A stretch of 64,000 nt of DNA from Holophagales bacterium (GTDB lineage: Bacteria > Acidobacteriota > Thermoanaerobaculia > Multivoradales > Multivoraceae): assembly GCA_009845425.1 (NCBI GenBank), contig VXZQ01000009.1, forward strand, positions 141,641-205,640, in the 5' to 3' direction. The notes beneath the pieces were generated by a model that saw nothing but the letters and a program-made list of their open reading frames with translations, did no database searches and was not told the origin of the DNA. This document shows, in pieces, positions 25,737 through 34,094 of this stretch; positions within the stretch are counted from its first letter, which is position 1; the number at the start of each line of letters is the position of its first letter. A program made the translations under genes and the position numbers.

Positions 25737-26077
25737 CTCGAGCGCGCCTGGGAGTCCTGCTCGTTGGTCTGCTCCTGGTTGCGGCCGGGGCGCTCGACAT
25801 GGCGCGGCCGCCGGAGAACCAGCTCTCGGCGCGCGCTGCCGACGCACTGATCGGCCTCTACCAGGCGGCGGTTGCGCCCCTTCTCACCCGCGTCGGTGTC
25901 CGCTGCCGCTTCCAACCGACCTGCAGCGAGTACACGCGTGCGACGATCCGGGATCGCGGACTGGCAGCGGGCAGTCTGCGAGGTCTGGCCCGGCTTGTCC
26001 GCTGCGGCCCCTGGACGCCGGCCGGCACGGTAGATCTGCCGACCGTGGCAGCGGCTGCCGGTGCGCCGGCCTTCTGA
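25733..26077 (+). CDS. yidD: Membrane protein insertion efficiency factor YidD-like
   Basis: YidD domain protein aiding membrane protein insertion. The signature CRFQPTCSEYTRATIRDRGLAAGS and RCGPWTPAGTVDLP is present. An N-terminal membrane segment (LGVLLVGLLLVAAGALDM) directly precedes it in frame and starts right at the previous stop. The only codon there is a CTG at 25733 forming a CTGA overlap, analogous to the ATGA overlaps nearby; an ATG at 25799 would give a 92-residue form lacking the helix. The last codons (AGAPAF) fall in a repeat shared with 55158-55175. Confidence 0.78.
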   Translation: MTRARLGVLLVGLLLVAAGALDMARPPENQLSARAADALIGLYQAAVAPLLTRVGVRCRFQPTCSEYTRATIRDRGLAAGSLRGLARLVRCGPWTPAGTVDLPTVAAAAGAPAF

Positions 26078-26079
26078 CC

Positions 26080-26424
26080 ATGACGACCTGGCCTACCGAA
26101 GTCCGCCGGGACCACGAGGCGCGCCTGCTGCGCGTGCTCTGGCAGGACGGCCACCGGAGCGACTACGAGTACGACGTCCTGCGCGGCTACTGCCCCTGCG
26201 CCATGTGCCAGGGCCACAACGCCGGCCCGCTGCGGTTTCAGCCGCCCCCGCGGCCGGTGACGGCGCAGACCGTTTCCCAGGTCGGCAACTACGCGCTCAG
26301 CATCGCCTGGTCGGACGGGCACTGGACCGGCATCTACCGCTTCGACTTCCTGCGGAACCTCTGCCCCTGCGAGGAGTGCCGCGAGCGGCGATCAGCCGCC
26401 GGCGCGCCGGCTGTGCCGGGCTGA
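26080..26424 (+). CDS. DUF971 / gamma-butyrobetaine hydroxylase-like N-terminal domain protein
   Basis: 114 residues. The domain carries two CxxC pairs, CPCAMCQGH and CPCEECRE, a zinc-like cluster typical of DUF971. YRFDFLRNLCPCEEC is the family signature. In bacteria DUF971 proteins are often near iron-sulfur or apbC-type genes; none is adjacent here. The 3' end overlaps the converging mobA gene by 33 bp. Function unknown. Confidence 0.8.
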   Translation: MTTWPTEVRRDHEARLLRVLWQDGHRSDYEYDVLRGYCPCAMCQGHNAGPLRFQPPPRPVTAQTVSQVGNYALSIAWSDGHWTGIYRFDFLRNLCPCEECRERRSAAGAPAVPG

Positions 26425-27114
26425 CTCCCGCTCGACCAGCCCGCGGGCCCGCTCCCAATCGGCGGCCGTGTTCACGTTCAGCAGGACGTCTTCGGGGTCT
26501 CCGAACCGGCCCGCGTCGACCGGCTCGACGCGCAGGCCGGCGCATCGGGTGAGAGGGTAGAGACGGTTGTCGCCCTCTTCGATCCGCGCCGCCAGCCGTT
26601 CGAGGGCCGGCGGCGCCCAGAGCGCGCAGGTCGGGTTCATGGATCGTGGGTCGCCGGGGTCGGTCGTTGCGGGCGCCAGTTCGGCGTCCGAGGCGGCGAG
26701 ATCGTCGAGCAGGGCGACCGGGACCAGCGGCAGGTCGCAGGCCAGGACGAGCAGGTGGTGGCTCGGCCGGGATCGGGCCGCCCCCAACACTCCGGCGGCG
26801 GGCCCCGAGCCGGGCCCGTCCGGCGCCAGCGAGACGCGGAGACCGCGGTCCACCGGACCGACTTCGGCGCCGAAGTCGCCGGCGGCGACGACAATCTCCT
26901 CGACCCCGGCGACGGCGGCAAGCCGGGTGACCGCCCAGTCCACGAGCGTCGGTCCCGGTTCCCCGGATCGCGAGCCGGGGAGACGGAGGACTGCCTTGCT
27001 GCCGCCCAACCGGCGTCCAGCGCCGCCGGCCAGGACGACGCCGGCAATGGGCCCGCGCGGGCTGCTAGGCTCCCCGCGCTTCGCGCCCGCGGCATCCGGC
27101 CCGGGCGGCTTCAT
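26392..27114 (-). CDS. mobA: Molybdenum cofactor guanylyltransferase MobA-like
   Basis: Nucleotidyltransferase attaching GMP to molybdopterin. It has the glycine-rich [20 protein letters not shown] signature with the invariant Lys, then a hydrophobic Asp motif [12 protein letters not shown], and [20 protein letters not shown]. The ATG at 27114 is preferred; the GTG/ATG further up would run into the cyclophilin start at 27132. A general nucleotidyltransferase of CTP-type is a less likely alternative. About 240 residues. Confidence 0.85.
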   Translation of the reverse strand: MKPPGPDAAGAKRGEPSSPRGPIAGVVLAGGAGRRLGGSKAVLRLPGSRSGEPGPTLVDWAVTRLAAVAGVEEIVVAAGDFGAEVGPVDRGLRVSLAPDGPGSGPAAGVLGAARSRPSHHLLVLACDLPLVPVALLDDLAASDAELAPATTDPGDPRSMNPTCALWAPPALERLAARIEEGDNRLYPLTRCAGLRVEPVDAGRFGDPEDVLLNVNTAADWERARGLVERESARHSRRAGG

Positions 27115-27131
27115 CTCTGGAGATCGACCAG

Positions 27132-27713
27132 ATGCACAGTTCACAAACCGGACCCTGGAGTCGTTTCTTGATCTACGCCGCTTCCACCGTCTTGCTGGCC
27201 GCGCCGAGCTTCGGCCAGGACACGCCCCCGAGGGTAGCCCTCGAAACGAGCCACGGCACGATCGTGCTGGAGCTGAACCCGGAGAAGGCGCCGATCACGG
27301 TCGAGAACTTCCTCGACTACGTGGACCGCGGATGGTACGACGGGACGATCTTCCACCGTGTGATTGACGGATTCATGATCCAGGGCGGCGGCTTCACCTC
27401 GGATCTTCAGCGGAAGATCACGCGCCCGGAGATCGAGAACGAGTCGAAGAACGGTCTGTCGAACAAGCGCGGCACGATCTCGATGGCGCGGCTCCCCCAG
27501 CCCCACACGGCGACCGCCCAGTTCTTCATCAACTCGGTGGACAACGAGGGTCTGGACGCTTCCGGCGGCGACTTCGGCTACGCCGTGTTCGGCGAGGTGG
27601 TTGAGGGCATGGACGTCGTCGACGCGATCTCGAAGGTCGAGACGGGCGTGAAGAGCGGCATGCGGGACGTGCCCGACGAGACCGTCGCCATCAAGAGCGC
27701 CAAGCGCCAGTAG
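27132..27713 (+). CDS. Exported peptidyl-prolyl cis-trans isomerase (cyclophilin)
   Basis: 193 residues. A signal peptide ([18 protein letters not shown]) precedes a cyclophilin domain with the active-site Arg in [35 protein letters not shown] and [15 protein letters not shown]. It is a PpiA-type periplasmic foldase. It is divergent from mobA across 17 bp, so its promoter must overlap the mobA 5' end. Confidence 0.92.
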   Translation: MHSSQTGPWSRFLIYAASTVLLAAPSFGQDTPPRVALETSHGTIVLELNPEKAPITVENFLDYVDRGWYDGTIFHRVIDGFMIQGGGFTSDLQRKITRPEIENESKNGLSNKRGTISMARLPQPHTATAQFFINSVDNEGLDASGGDFGYAVFGEVVEGMDVVDAISKVETGVKSGMRDVPDETVAIKSAKRQ

Positions 27714-27767
27714 GTCGGCCGACACGGCCGGCCGTGGAGGTCACGCGGCGGCGCGTGTTCCGGAGGG

Positions 27768-27852
27768 TGGTGCCGAAGGCCGGACTCGAACCGGCACGGG
27801 TTGCCCCACACGGCCCTCAACCGTGCGCGTCTACCAATTCCGCCACTTCGGC
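27768..27852 (-). tRNA. tRNA-Leu (GAG)
   Basis: 85 nt with encoded CCA. Acceptor GCCGAAG pairs with CTTCGGC. D-arm, a long class II variable arm, and T-arm GGTTCGAGTCC are visible. The anticodon loop TTGAGGG gives GAG, reading CUC/CUU. Confidence 0.96.
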
Positions 27853-27875
27853 TCTGGCCACGTCGTCCGCTTTAT

Positions 27876-28277
27876 CTAGCCCTGGTCGTTGCTTCCGGTT
27901 CCGGTTCCGCCTTCGGTCGAGTCGCCGTCGGCTTCTGCCGGCGCGCCCTCGGCCTCCTGGACCGGCGCCGTCGCAGCCGGCGCTTCTGCCGGCTCGGTGG
28001 CCTGGACTTCGTCCATCACGGAGCCGACGCCGCTCATGACCGATGAGGTGTCCCGCTTCTGCCAGAAGCCGATCGTGAGGGTCGTCACGATGAAGAGCAC
28101 GAAGCACCCGACGGTCAGCTTGTGCAGAAGCGTGGCCGCGCCGCGGGCGCCGAAGGCGGCTTGAGACGCACCGCCGCCGAACACGGACAGGTCGGCCCCC
28201 TTGCCCTGCTGCAGCAGGACGACGAGGACCAGAAACAGCGAAACCGTCACGTGGACGGCATACAGCACGAAGATCAA
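27876..28277 (-). CDS. secG: Protein translocase subunit SecG
   Basis: 133 residues from a TTG start preceded by GGGGAG. It has two membrane helices (VHVTVSLFLVLVVLLQ and VGCFVLFIVTTLTIGF) around the conserved cytosolic QQGKGADLSVFGGGASQAAFGARG loop. The C-terminal tail is Glu/Ala/Thr rich and longer than usual. SecG aids SecYE-SecA preprotein translocation. It lies 55 bp downstream of tpiA. Confidence 0.93.
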   Translation of the reverse strand: MIFVLYAVHVTVSLFLVLVVLLQQGKGADLSVFGGGASQAAFGARGAATLLHKLTVGCFVLFIVTTLTIGFWQKRDTSSVMSGVGSVMDEVQATEPAEAPAATAPVQEAEGAPAEADGDSTEGGTGTGSNDQG

Positions 28278-28332
28278 GTCAATCTCCCCTCTGGAGTATC
28301 CGCAGCGCGAGCACGGCTCCCTTCGTCAGGGC

Positions 28333-29109
28333 TCAGGAGCCGCCGGCGGAACCCGTGGAAAGACGAATGATACGCAGGAACGAGGAAGGATCAAGACTTG
28401 CGCCGCCAATGAGAAAGCCGTCGATGTCGGCTCGGCCGATCAGATCGCGGCAGTTTTCGGCGTTCACCGAGCCGCCGTAGAGGATCCGGGTCGAGTCGCC
28501 GAGTCCGGCCTGGTGGCCGTTCAGCCGGGCCCGCAGGTGGCCGTGAACGGAGGCGGCGATCTCGGGCGAGGCGCTGAGGCCGGTGCCGATCGCCCACACC
28601 GGTTCGTAGGCGACCACGGCGCCGGCTCCGGCGCCGTCGGCCGCTGCCAGCACCTCGAGGACGGCCCCCAACTGGGCGTCGAGGACCGTTTCGGTCTCGT
28701 CCCGCTTCCTCTGTTCCAGGGTTTCGCCCACGCAGACGACCGGAATCAGGCCGGCGCCGAGAGTTCGCCGGGCCTTGCGCGCCACGTCGTCGTTCGATTC
28801 GCCGTGGTATTGGCGCCGTTCGGAGTGGCCGGCCAGCGCCCACGAAGCGCCGGCATCGACGATCTGCGCGGCGGCGACGTCGCCGGTATAGGCGCCGCTT
28901 TCCTCGGCGTGGACGTCCTGGGCGCCGACGGCGGTCCAGTCGGGCATGGCCGTCGCCGCGAGGCCCAGGTAGACGGGCGTCGGGAACAGGACGACGTCGA
29001 CCGGCGCGTCGGGCGGACCGGCGGCCGCCATAGCCTCGGCGTAGGCCGCGACGTCCGCGCGGAGCAGGTTCATCTTCCAGTTGCCGGCGATGATCGGTGT
29101 GCGCGTCAT
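28333..29109 (-). CDS. tpiA: Triosephosphate isomerase
   Basis: 258 residues. Active-site Lys in IAGNWKMN, catalytic His in LAGHSERR, catalytic Glu in AYEPVWAIGTG, and phosphate loop ILYGGSVNAEN, DGFLIGGASL. It interconverts glyceraldehyde 3-phosphate and dihydroxyacetone phosphate. The ATG overlaps the pgk stop as ATGA, so pgk-tpiA-secG form one transcript on the minus strand. Confidence 0.97.
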   Translation of the reverse strand: MTRTPIIAGNWKMNLLRADVAAYAEAMAAAGPPDAPVDVVLFPTPVYLGLAATAMPDWTAVGAQDVHAEESGAYTGDVAAAQIVDAGASWALAGHSERRQYHGESNDDVARKARRTLGAGLIPVVCVGETLEQRKRDETETVLDAQLGAVLEVLAAADGAGAGAVVAYEPVWAIGTGLSASPEIAASVHGHLRARLNGHQAGLGDSTRILYGGSVNAENCRDLIGRADIDGFLIGGASLDPSSFLRIIRLSTGSAGGS

Positions 29110-30326
29110 GCTTCCTCCCTGCCGCCGGCGTGGAGTGCCTCGACGGCCGGCAGTTTCTCGCCGGCCAGCAGCGCCAGGGAAGCGCCGCCGCCGGTCGAGA
29201 CGTGATCGATTCTCACGGACAGGTCCTCCTGCCTGACCGCCGCCACCGTCTCCCCGCCGCCGATCACTGTGAACCCTTCGCAGGCGGCGACGGCCCGGGC
29301 CACGGCGAGGCTGCCGGCATCGAAAGGCGGTGTCTCGAAGACGCCCATCGGACCGTTCCAGAACAGGGTGGCGGCGCCGGCGATCGCGGCTTCGAATGCG
29401 GCCCGGGTTTCCGGCCCGATGTCGACCGCGAGCCAACCGGGCGGCACGCCGTCCTCCACCGGCACCGTGCGGACCCGCCGTTCCGGTGGTGTTGCTTCGA
29501 GCGAGTCCGTGACCACGACGTCGAGCGGCAGGAGCAGCTCGGCGCCGCCTGCCGCGGTCTCGGTCTCGATCTCACGCGCCAGGTCGAGGCTCTCCGACTC
29601 GACCAGCGAGGAACCGAGCTCGGCGCCGCGGGCTGCCAGGAACGTGTTCGACATGCCTCCGCCGACCAGCACGCGGTCGACCAGCGGCAGCAGGCGTCGC
29701 AGCGCGCCGATCTTGCCCCGGATCTTCGCGCCCCCGGTGACGAGCACGAAGGGTCGCGGCGGTTCGTCGAGCAGCCGGCCGAGCTGCCGCAGTTCGCGGT
29801 CGAGCAGCAGCCCGCTGAAGGCCTGCCCGACCAGGCGGCAGATGGCCGCGGTGGAGGCATGGGCGCGGTGGGCGGTGCCGAACGCGTCGTTGACATAGAC
29901 CTCGCCGAGGGCGGCCAGCTCGGCGGCGAAGGCCGGATCGTTCGCTTCCTCGCCGGCGTGGAAGCGGAGGTTCTCGCAGAGCAGCACGTCCCCGTCGCCG
30001 AGCGCGGCGGCGGCGTTCCGGGCGGCCGTCCCGACACAGTCCGCGGCGAAGGCGACGGGCCGTTCGAGGATGGAGGACAGTGCGCCGGCGACCGGCCGCA
30101 GGCTGAGTCCCGGGTCGGCCACGCCCCGCGGCCTGCCGCGGTGGGACAGCAGGACGACGCGGGCGCCCGCGTCGCGGAGAGTCTCGATCGTGGGCGCCGC
30201 TTCCCGCAGGCGCGTCGCGTCGAGCACCCGTTCGCCGGCCATCGGTACGTTGAAGTCGACGCGGACGATGACGCGCCGGCCTCGCAGGGCGAGTGAGCCG
30301 TCACGGAAGCTCGGTGGGAAGATCAA
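29106..30326 (-). CDS. pgk: Phosphoglycerate kinase
   Basis: 406-residue glycolytic enzyme making ATP from 1,3-bisphosphoglycerate. It has RVIVRVDFNVPM, LLSHRGRP, GGAKIRGKIGALR, VNDAFGTAHRAHAS, LFWNGPMGVFE and GGGETVAAV. Full length. It overlaps tpiA by 4 bp and is divergent from tsaD across 65 bp. Confidence 0.97.
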   Translation of the reverse strand: MIFPPSFRDGSLALRGRRVIVRVDFNVPMAGERVLDATRLREAAPTIETLRDAGARVVLLSHRGRPRGVADPGLSLRPVAGALSSILERPVAFAADCVGTAARNAAAALGDGDVLLCENLRFHAGEEANDPAFAAELAALGEVYVNDAFGTAHRAHASTAAICRLVGQAFSGLLLDRELRQLGRLLDEPPRPFVLVTGGAKIRGKIGALRRLLPLVDRVLVGGGMSNTFLAARGAELGSSLVESESLDLAREIETETAAGGAELLLPLDVVVTDSLEATPPERRVRTVPVEDGVPPGWLAVDIGPETRAAFEAAIAGAATLFWNGPMGVFETPPFDAGSLAVARAVAACEGFTVIGGGETVAAVRQEDLSVRIDHVSTGGGASLALLAGEKLPAVEALHAGGREEA

Positions 30327-30391
30327 GATCGCGATCTCGGTGGGCCGCCGCGCCGGCCGGCGTCGGTGGAGGGGAGGATAACGTCGCCGGC

Positions 30392-31516
30392 ATGTCCACG
30401 GCCAACGAAGGGGCCGGCCCGTTCGGGGGCTTCGTCCTCGGCATCGAAACCTCCTGCGACGACACCGCCTGCGCGGTGCTCGACGCGGAGGGCCGCGTGC
30501 TCTCTTCCGTGGTATCGAGCCAGTTGGACGTGCACCGCCCGTTCGGCGGCGTGGTGCCGGAGGCGGCGTCGCGGGAGCACCTCCGCAACTGGCCCGCGGT
30601 GTCGGCGGCGGCGCTTCAGGAGGCGGGCGTGGACTGGTCCGACGTCGGCGCGGTGGCGGCGACCCGTGGACCCGGCCTCGTGGGATCGCTTCTCGTCGGA
30701 CTCTCTCTCGGCAAGGCGATCAGCTACTCGCTCGGCGTGCCCTTCCTTGCCGTGCATCACCTGGAGGGCCACCTCTTCTCGCCCCTGCTCCGGACCGACG
30801 GCGCGAGCCGGTCCGTACCCGAGTCGATGGTCGGCCTGGTCGTCTCCGGCGGCCACACCAGCCTGCTCGCCGTCGACGGTCCGTCCGGCGCCGTGACCAG
30901 CCTGGCCGAGACCCGGGACGACGCGATCGGCGAGGCCTTCGACAAGATCGGTCACCGCGTCGGCCTGCCCTTCCCGGCCGGCGCCGAGGTCGACCGGCTG
31001 GCCGAGCTCGGCGATCCGGCGGCCCAGCCGTTCCGGGTGGCCCGGATCAAGTCCGACGAACTGGCGTTCTCGTACTCGGGACTGAAGAGCCAGGCGCTGC
31101 GCGCGCTCGGCGAGATCGAGGCGGGGAACGGTCATGCCGCGGAAGCGCCGGCCGACGCCTCCGGCGACGACGGGTCCTGGCCGCAGGACGTGCTCGACCT
31201 CCTCGCGGGTTTCCGGCGCGCCGCGGTCGCGCAGCTGATCGACCGCCTGGACCGGCTCAGCGACGAGATCCCGGTGGAGCGGCTCTCCGTCTCGGGCGGC
31301 GTGGCGGCGAACCGCCTGCTGCGGCGCGAAGTCGCTCTCTGGGGCGAGCGTCGAGGCGCGGACGTGCTGCTCGTGCCACTTCGCTACTGCGGAGACAACG
31401 CGGCGATGATCGCCCACGCCGGCCTTCTGCGCCTCCGCCGTGGCGACACCGACGACCCCCGCTCGGCCGACGCCGAAAGCCGAATCCCTTTCACCGCGTC
31501 AGGAAGAATCCCCTAG
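30392..31516 (+). CDS. tsaD: tRNA N6-adenosine threonylcarbamoyltransferase TsaD
   Basis: Catalytic subunit of the t6A37 tRNA modification complex. It has LGIETSCDDTACAVLD, the metal His motif HHLEGHLFSPLL, VVSGGHTSLL, and SGLKSQALRAL, and CGDNAAMIAHAG near the C-terminus. The ATG at 30392 gives 374 residues; an upstream in-frame extension is rich in Arg and not family-like. TsaB and TsaE are not in the window. Confidence 0.95.
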   Translation: MSTANEGAGPFGGFVLGIETSCDDTACAVLDAEGRVLSSVVSSQLDVHRPFGGVVPEAASREHLRNWPAVSAAALQEAGVDWSDVGAVAATRGPGLVGSLLVGLSLGKAISYSLGVPFLAVHHLEGHLFSPLLRTDGASRSVPESMVGLVVSGGHTSLLAVDGPSGAVTSLAETRDDAIGEAFDKIGHRVGLPFPAGAEVDRLAELGDPAAQPFRVARIKSDELAFSYSGLKSQALRALGEIEAGNGHAAEAPADASGDDGSWPQDVLDLLAGFRRAAVAQLIDRLDRLSDEIPVERLSVSGGVAANRLLRREVALWGERRGADVLLVPLRYCGDNAAMIAHAGLLRLRRGDTDDPRSADAESRIPFTASGRIP

Positions 31517-31519
31517 TGA

Positions 31520-31539
31520 CCCGGGTCTTCTGACCCGGG
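31520..31539. terminator. Hairpin between converging tsaD and thiG
   Basis: CCCGGGT (31520-31526), six-base loop, ACCCGGG (31533-31539). It sits 3 bp after the tsaD stop and 20 bp before the thiG stop, so it could end both transcripts. No U-tract follows. Confidence 0.5.
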
Positions 31540-31558
31540 CCACACACACACGCGTCAG

Positions 31559-32347
31559 CTAAGAAGCCTCCCCAATCACGCCCTCCGCGGGCGACGACGC
31601 CGTCGCGTACAGCTTCTTCGGGATGCGGCCTGCGTTGGCCGCCAGCCAGCCGGCCTCGACCGCCAGCTTCATCGCGCGGGCCATCCGTACCGGATCCTGG
31701 GCGCCGGCGACACCGGTGTTCATCAGCACGCCGTCCGCTCCCAGCTCCATCGCCAGGGCGGCGTCACTCGCGGTGCCGACGCCGGCGTCCACGATGACCG
31801 GGACGTTCGCCTGCTCGACGATGATCCGCAGGTTCGCCGGATTGCGGATGCCCATCCCCGAGCCGATCGGCGCCGCGAGCGGCATCACCGCGGCCGCGCC
31901 GAGGTCCTCGAGCTTGCGGCAGGTGATCGGATCGTCCGTCGTGTAGGGAAGCACGATGAAGTCGTCGGCGACCAGTTCCCGGGTTGCCGCGAGCAGTTCC
32001 TCGTTGTCGGGGAAGAGCGTCTTCTCGTCGCCGATCACCTCCAGCTTGACCCAGTTCCAGCCGCCGAGTTCGCGAGCCAGCCGCGCCGTCCGCACCGCCT
32101 CGTCGGCGGTGTAGCAGGCGGCGGTGTTGGGCAGCAGCAGGTAGCGGTCCTGGTCGATGTGGTCGATCAGCGAGCCCTTGCCCAGGTCGTCGAGGTTGAC
32201 GCGCCGCAGGGCCACCGTGACCATCTCGGTGCCGGAGGCGTCGAAGGCCTCGACCATCACCTGTTCGTCGCTGTACTTGCCGGTGCCGAGAATGAGACGC
32301 GAGTGGAACTCGCGGCCGGCGATGACGAGAGGCTCTGGAGTGGTCAT
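31559..32347 (-). CDS. thiG: Thiazole synthase ThiG
   Basis: Makes the thiazole phosphate of thiamine from deoxyxylulose phosphate, dehydroglycine and ThiS-thiocarboxylate. It shows [21 protein letters not shown], the Schiff-base Lys in [17 protein letters not shown], and [30 protein letters not shown]. The ATG at 32347 gives 262 residues, family length. ThiS, ThiF, ThiO and a TPP riboswitch are not adjacent. It follows a nucleoside kinase gene by 10 bp. Confidence 0.95.
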   Translation of the reverse strand: MTTPEPLVIAGREFHSRLILGTGKYSDEQVMVEAFDASGTEMVTVALRRVNLDDLGKGSLIDHIDQDRYLLLPNTAACYTADEAVRTARLARELGGWNWVKLEVIGDEKTLFPDNEELLAATRELVADDFIVLPYTTDDPITCRKLEDLGAAAVMPLAAPIGSGMGIRNPANLRIIVEQANVPVIVDAGVGTASDAALAMELGADGVLMNTGVAGAQDPVRMARAMKLAVEAGWLAANAGRIPKKLYATASSPAEGVIGEAS

Positions 32348-32357
32348 GGCATAGGTC

Positions 32358-33008
32358 TCAGGCGCTGCGCGCGGGCACGAAGTACTCGGTGCCGCGGATC
32401 TGCCGCGAAATGTGGTGGAGCAGTTCCTCGAAGTCGGTCGGTTTGTGCTCGAAGTCCAGGTTGCGGCTGTCGACGACGAGCAGGGGCGACCCATCGTAGT
32501 GGTAGTAGTGGTCGTTGTAGGCCTCGATCAGCTCGCCCAGGTAGTCGGCCGAGATGTTCTGCTCGATGGCGCGGCGGCGCTTGTGAATCCGCGCCATGCA
32601 GGTGTCGATGTCGGCGGTCAGGAAGATGAGCAGGTCCGGTTGGCTCAGCTGGGGTTCGAGCAGGTCGTAGAGCTTCTCGAACAGCATCAGGTCGCCGTCC
32701 GTGAGGTTCAGGTAGGCGAACAGCCTGCTCTTGGCGAACGTGTAGTCGGCGAGGCGGATGGGATCGAACAGCTCTTCCTGGGCCAGGTCGAGCTGCTGCT
32801 TGTAGCGCGTCAGCAGGAAGTAGAGCTCGGTCTGGAAGGCGGTGCCGGGCCGGTCGCGGTAGAAGGCTTCGAGGAACGGATTGTCCACGTCCTCAAGGAT
32901 CTTCACGCCCTCGAAGCGTTGCGCGAGCATCTCGACGAGGGTCGTCTTGCCTACGCCGATCGGTCCGTCGACGGCCAGGTACCGATACGGGAGCGCGTCT
33001 ACGGGCAC
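32358..33008 (-). CDS. Deoxynucleoside kinase family protein
   Basis: 216 residues from a GTG at 33008. P-loop [14 protein letters not shown]; catalytic Glu-Asp region [18 protein letters not shown]-like region with [18 protein letters not shown]; Arg-rich lid HKRRRAIEQ. This is the dNK / deoxyguanosine-deoxyadenosine kinase family that salvages deoxynucleosides. Specificity cannot be read from the sequence. It is divergent from the NYN-like gene. Confidence 0.88.
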   Translation of the reverse strand: MPVDALPYRYLAVDGPIGVGKTTLVEMLAQRFEGVKILEDVDNPFLEAFYRDRPGTAFQTELYFLLTRYKQQLDLAQEELFDPIRLADYTFAKSRLFAYLNLTDGDLMLFEKLYDLLEPQLSQPDLLIFLTADIDTCMARIHKRRRAIEQNISADYLGELIEAYNDHYYHYDGSPLLVVDSRNLDFEHKPTDFEELLHHISRQIRGTEYFVPARSA

Positions 33009-33115
33009 TGCCCGGACTATACAATCCCCCGACGGCTTCGAGCATGGTGGCGGCGCCGGTTTCAGCTGGCGTTGGAGCACCCCGAAAAGGACTTCCGATA
33101 GGAGGGGAAGAGAGA

Positions 33116-33940
33116 GTGGATCCCTGGTGGCGGAGACGCGCGGCGGACGAGAAGACCGAGTCGGTGGGGCCGGAAGCGGCCCGCCCCGAAGCTGAGGACG
33201 AGCCGCGGGTCGAGACGCCGGCCGAAACCGAGCCGGCAGCCGACGACGCTCCCGCGGAGGAGGCCGCCGAACCTCCCGTGTCCCCGGCTCTCGAGGCCGC
33301 GACGGAACCGGCCGAGCCGGCCCGGCCGGCCACCGGCGAGGCCGGGGAAGCCGCGCCGGCCAAGCGTCGCCGTCGTCGTCGCCGTCGCTCGCGTCGGGGC
33401 CGTGGCGGCGGTGGTTCCCAGCAACAGGGCGACGCCGGCCAGGACGCTGAAGCGCGGAGCTCGACCGGCGGGCCGCGGAGAAAGAGGTCGGACGGACCAG
33501 GCCGCGCCGCGGTGCTTCTCGACCTGGGCGGCCTGGAGCGCAGCCTGGACGGCGGCTCGGCGCTCGATCCGGAGGGCCTGCTTGCCCGGCTGGACGGAGA
33601 GTTGGGCAAGCTCGTCCTGCGTCGCGTCTATGCCGACGCGAGCGACGGGAAACTGGACCGCGGCGCTCTCCACGGCGGAGGCGCCGAGGTCGTCGACGTG
33701 CCCTCGGGCACGGAGGTGCGCGGCTGCTCCGCCGCCGTGCGGATCGTGGTGGATGCGCTGGAACTCTGCTACACGAAACGCGGCGTCGACACGGTCGTGC
33801 TGGTGGCGACGTCGGTGCAGATGTTGCCCCTGGTCGCCAAGCTTCAGCAGAACGGCGTGACGGTCGTCGGTCTCGGAGGATCGGAGGGCGACGCGCAGGT
33901 GCGAGCCCAGTGCGACCGCTTCATCGATCTCTCCACCTAG
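33116..33940 (+). CDS. Degenerate NYN (LabA/DUF88)-like domain protein
   Basis: 274 residues from a GTG at 33116, preceded by a GGAGGGG box. Residues about 1-80 are acidic and Pro/Glu/Ala rich, then a stretch of consecutive Arg (KRRRRRRRRSRRGRG) suggests nucleic-acid contact. The C-terminal half looks NYN-like: AAVLLDLGGLERSLDGG, then a long helical part, ELCYTKRGVDTVVLVATSVQMLPLVAKLQQNGVTVVGLGG. Canonical NYN nucleases carry acidic residues where this protein has LVATSVQM, so activity may be lost. Function unknown; RNA binding is inference. Confidence 0.6.
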   Translation: MDPWWRRRAADEKTESVGPEAARPEAEDEPRVETPAETEPAADDAPAEEAAEPPVSPALEAATEPAEPARPATGEAGEAAPAKRRRRRRRRSRRGRGGGGSQQQGDAGQDAEARSSTGGPRRKRSDGPGRAAVLLDLGGLERSLDGGSALDPEGLLARLDGELGKLVLRRVYADASDGKLDRGALHGGGAEVVDVPSGTEVRGCSAAVRIVVDALELCYTKRGVDTVVLVATSVQMLPLVAKLQQNGVTVVGLGGSEGDAQVRAQCDRFIDLST

Positions 33941-34008
33941 GGCGGCGTTCCCCTAACCCCCGGCAAGCTGCTAGGGTTCCGCACTCGCTCGGTGCGGCGG
34001 CCCGAAAT

Positions 34009-34085
34009 GCACCCTTAGCTCAACTGGATAGAGCGTTGGACTACGGATCCAAAGGTTGGGGGTTCGACTCCTCCAGGGTGCACCA
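34009..34085 (+). tRNA. tRNA-Arg (ACG)
   Basis: 77 nt with encoded CCA. Acceptor GCACCCT pairs with AGGGTGC. D-arm AGCTCAACTGGATAGAGC, anticodon stem TTGGA/TCCAA with loop CTACGGA giving ACG, T-arm GGTTCGACTCC. Adenosine 34 would be inosine for CGU/CGC/CGA reading. Confidence 0.96.
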
Positions 34086-34094
34086 TTCCCTCTC

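Noticed and set aside
32347..32357. TPP riboswitch before thiG
   Set aside because: Only 10 bp separate thiG from the upstream gene; no THI-box sequence seen.
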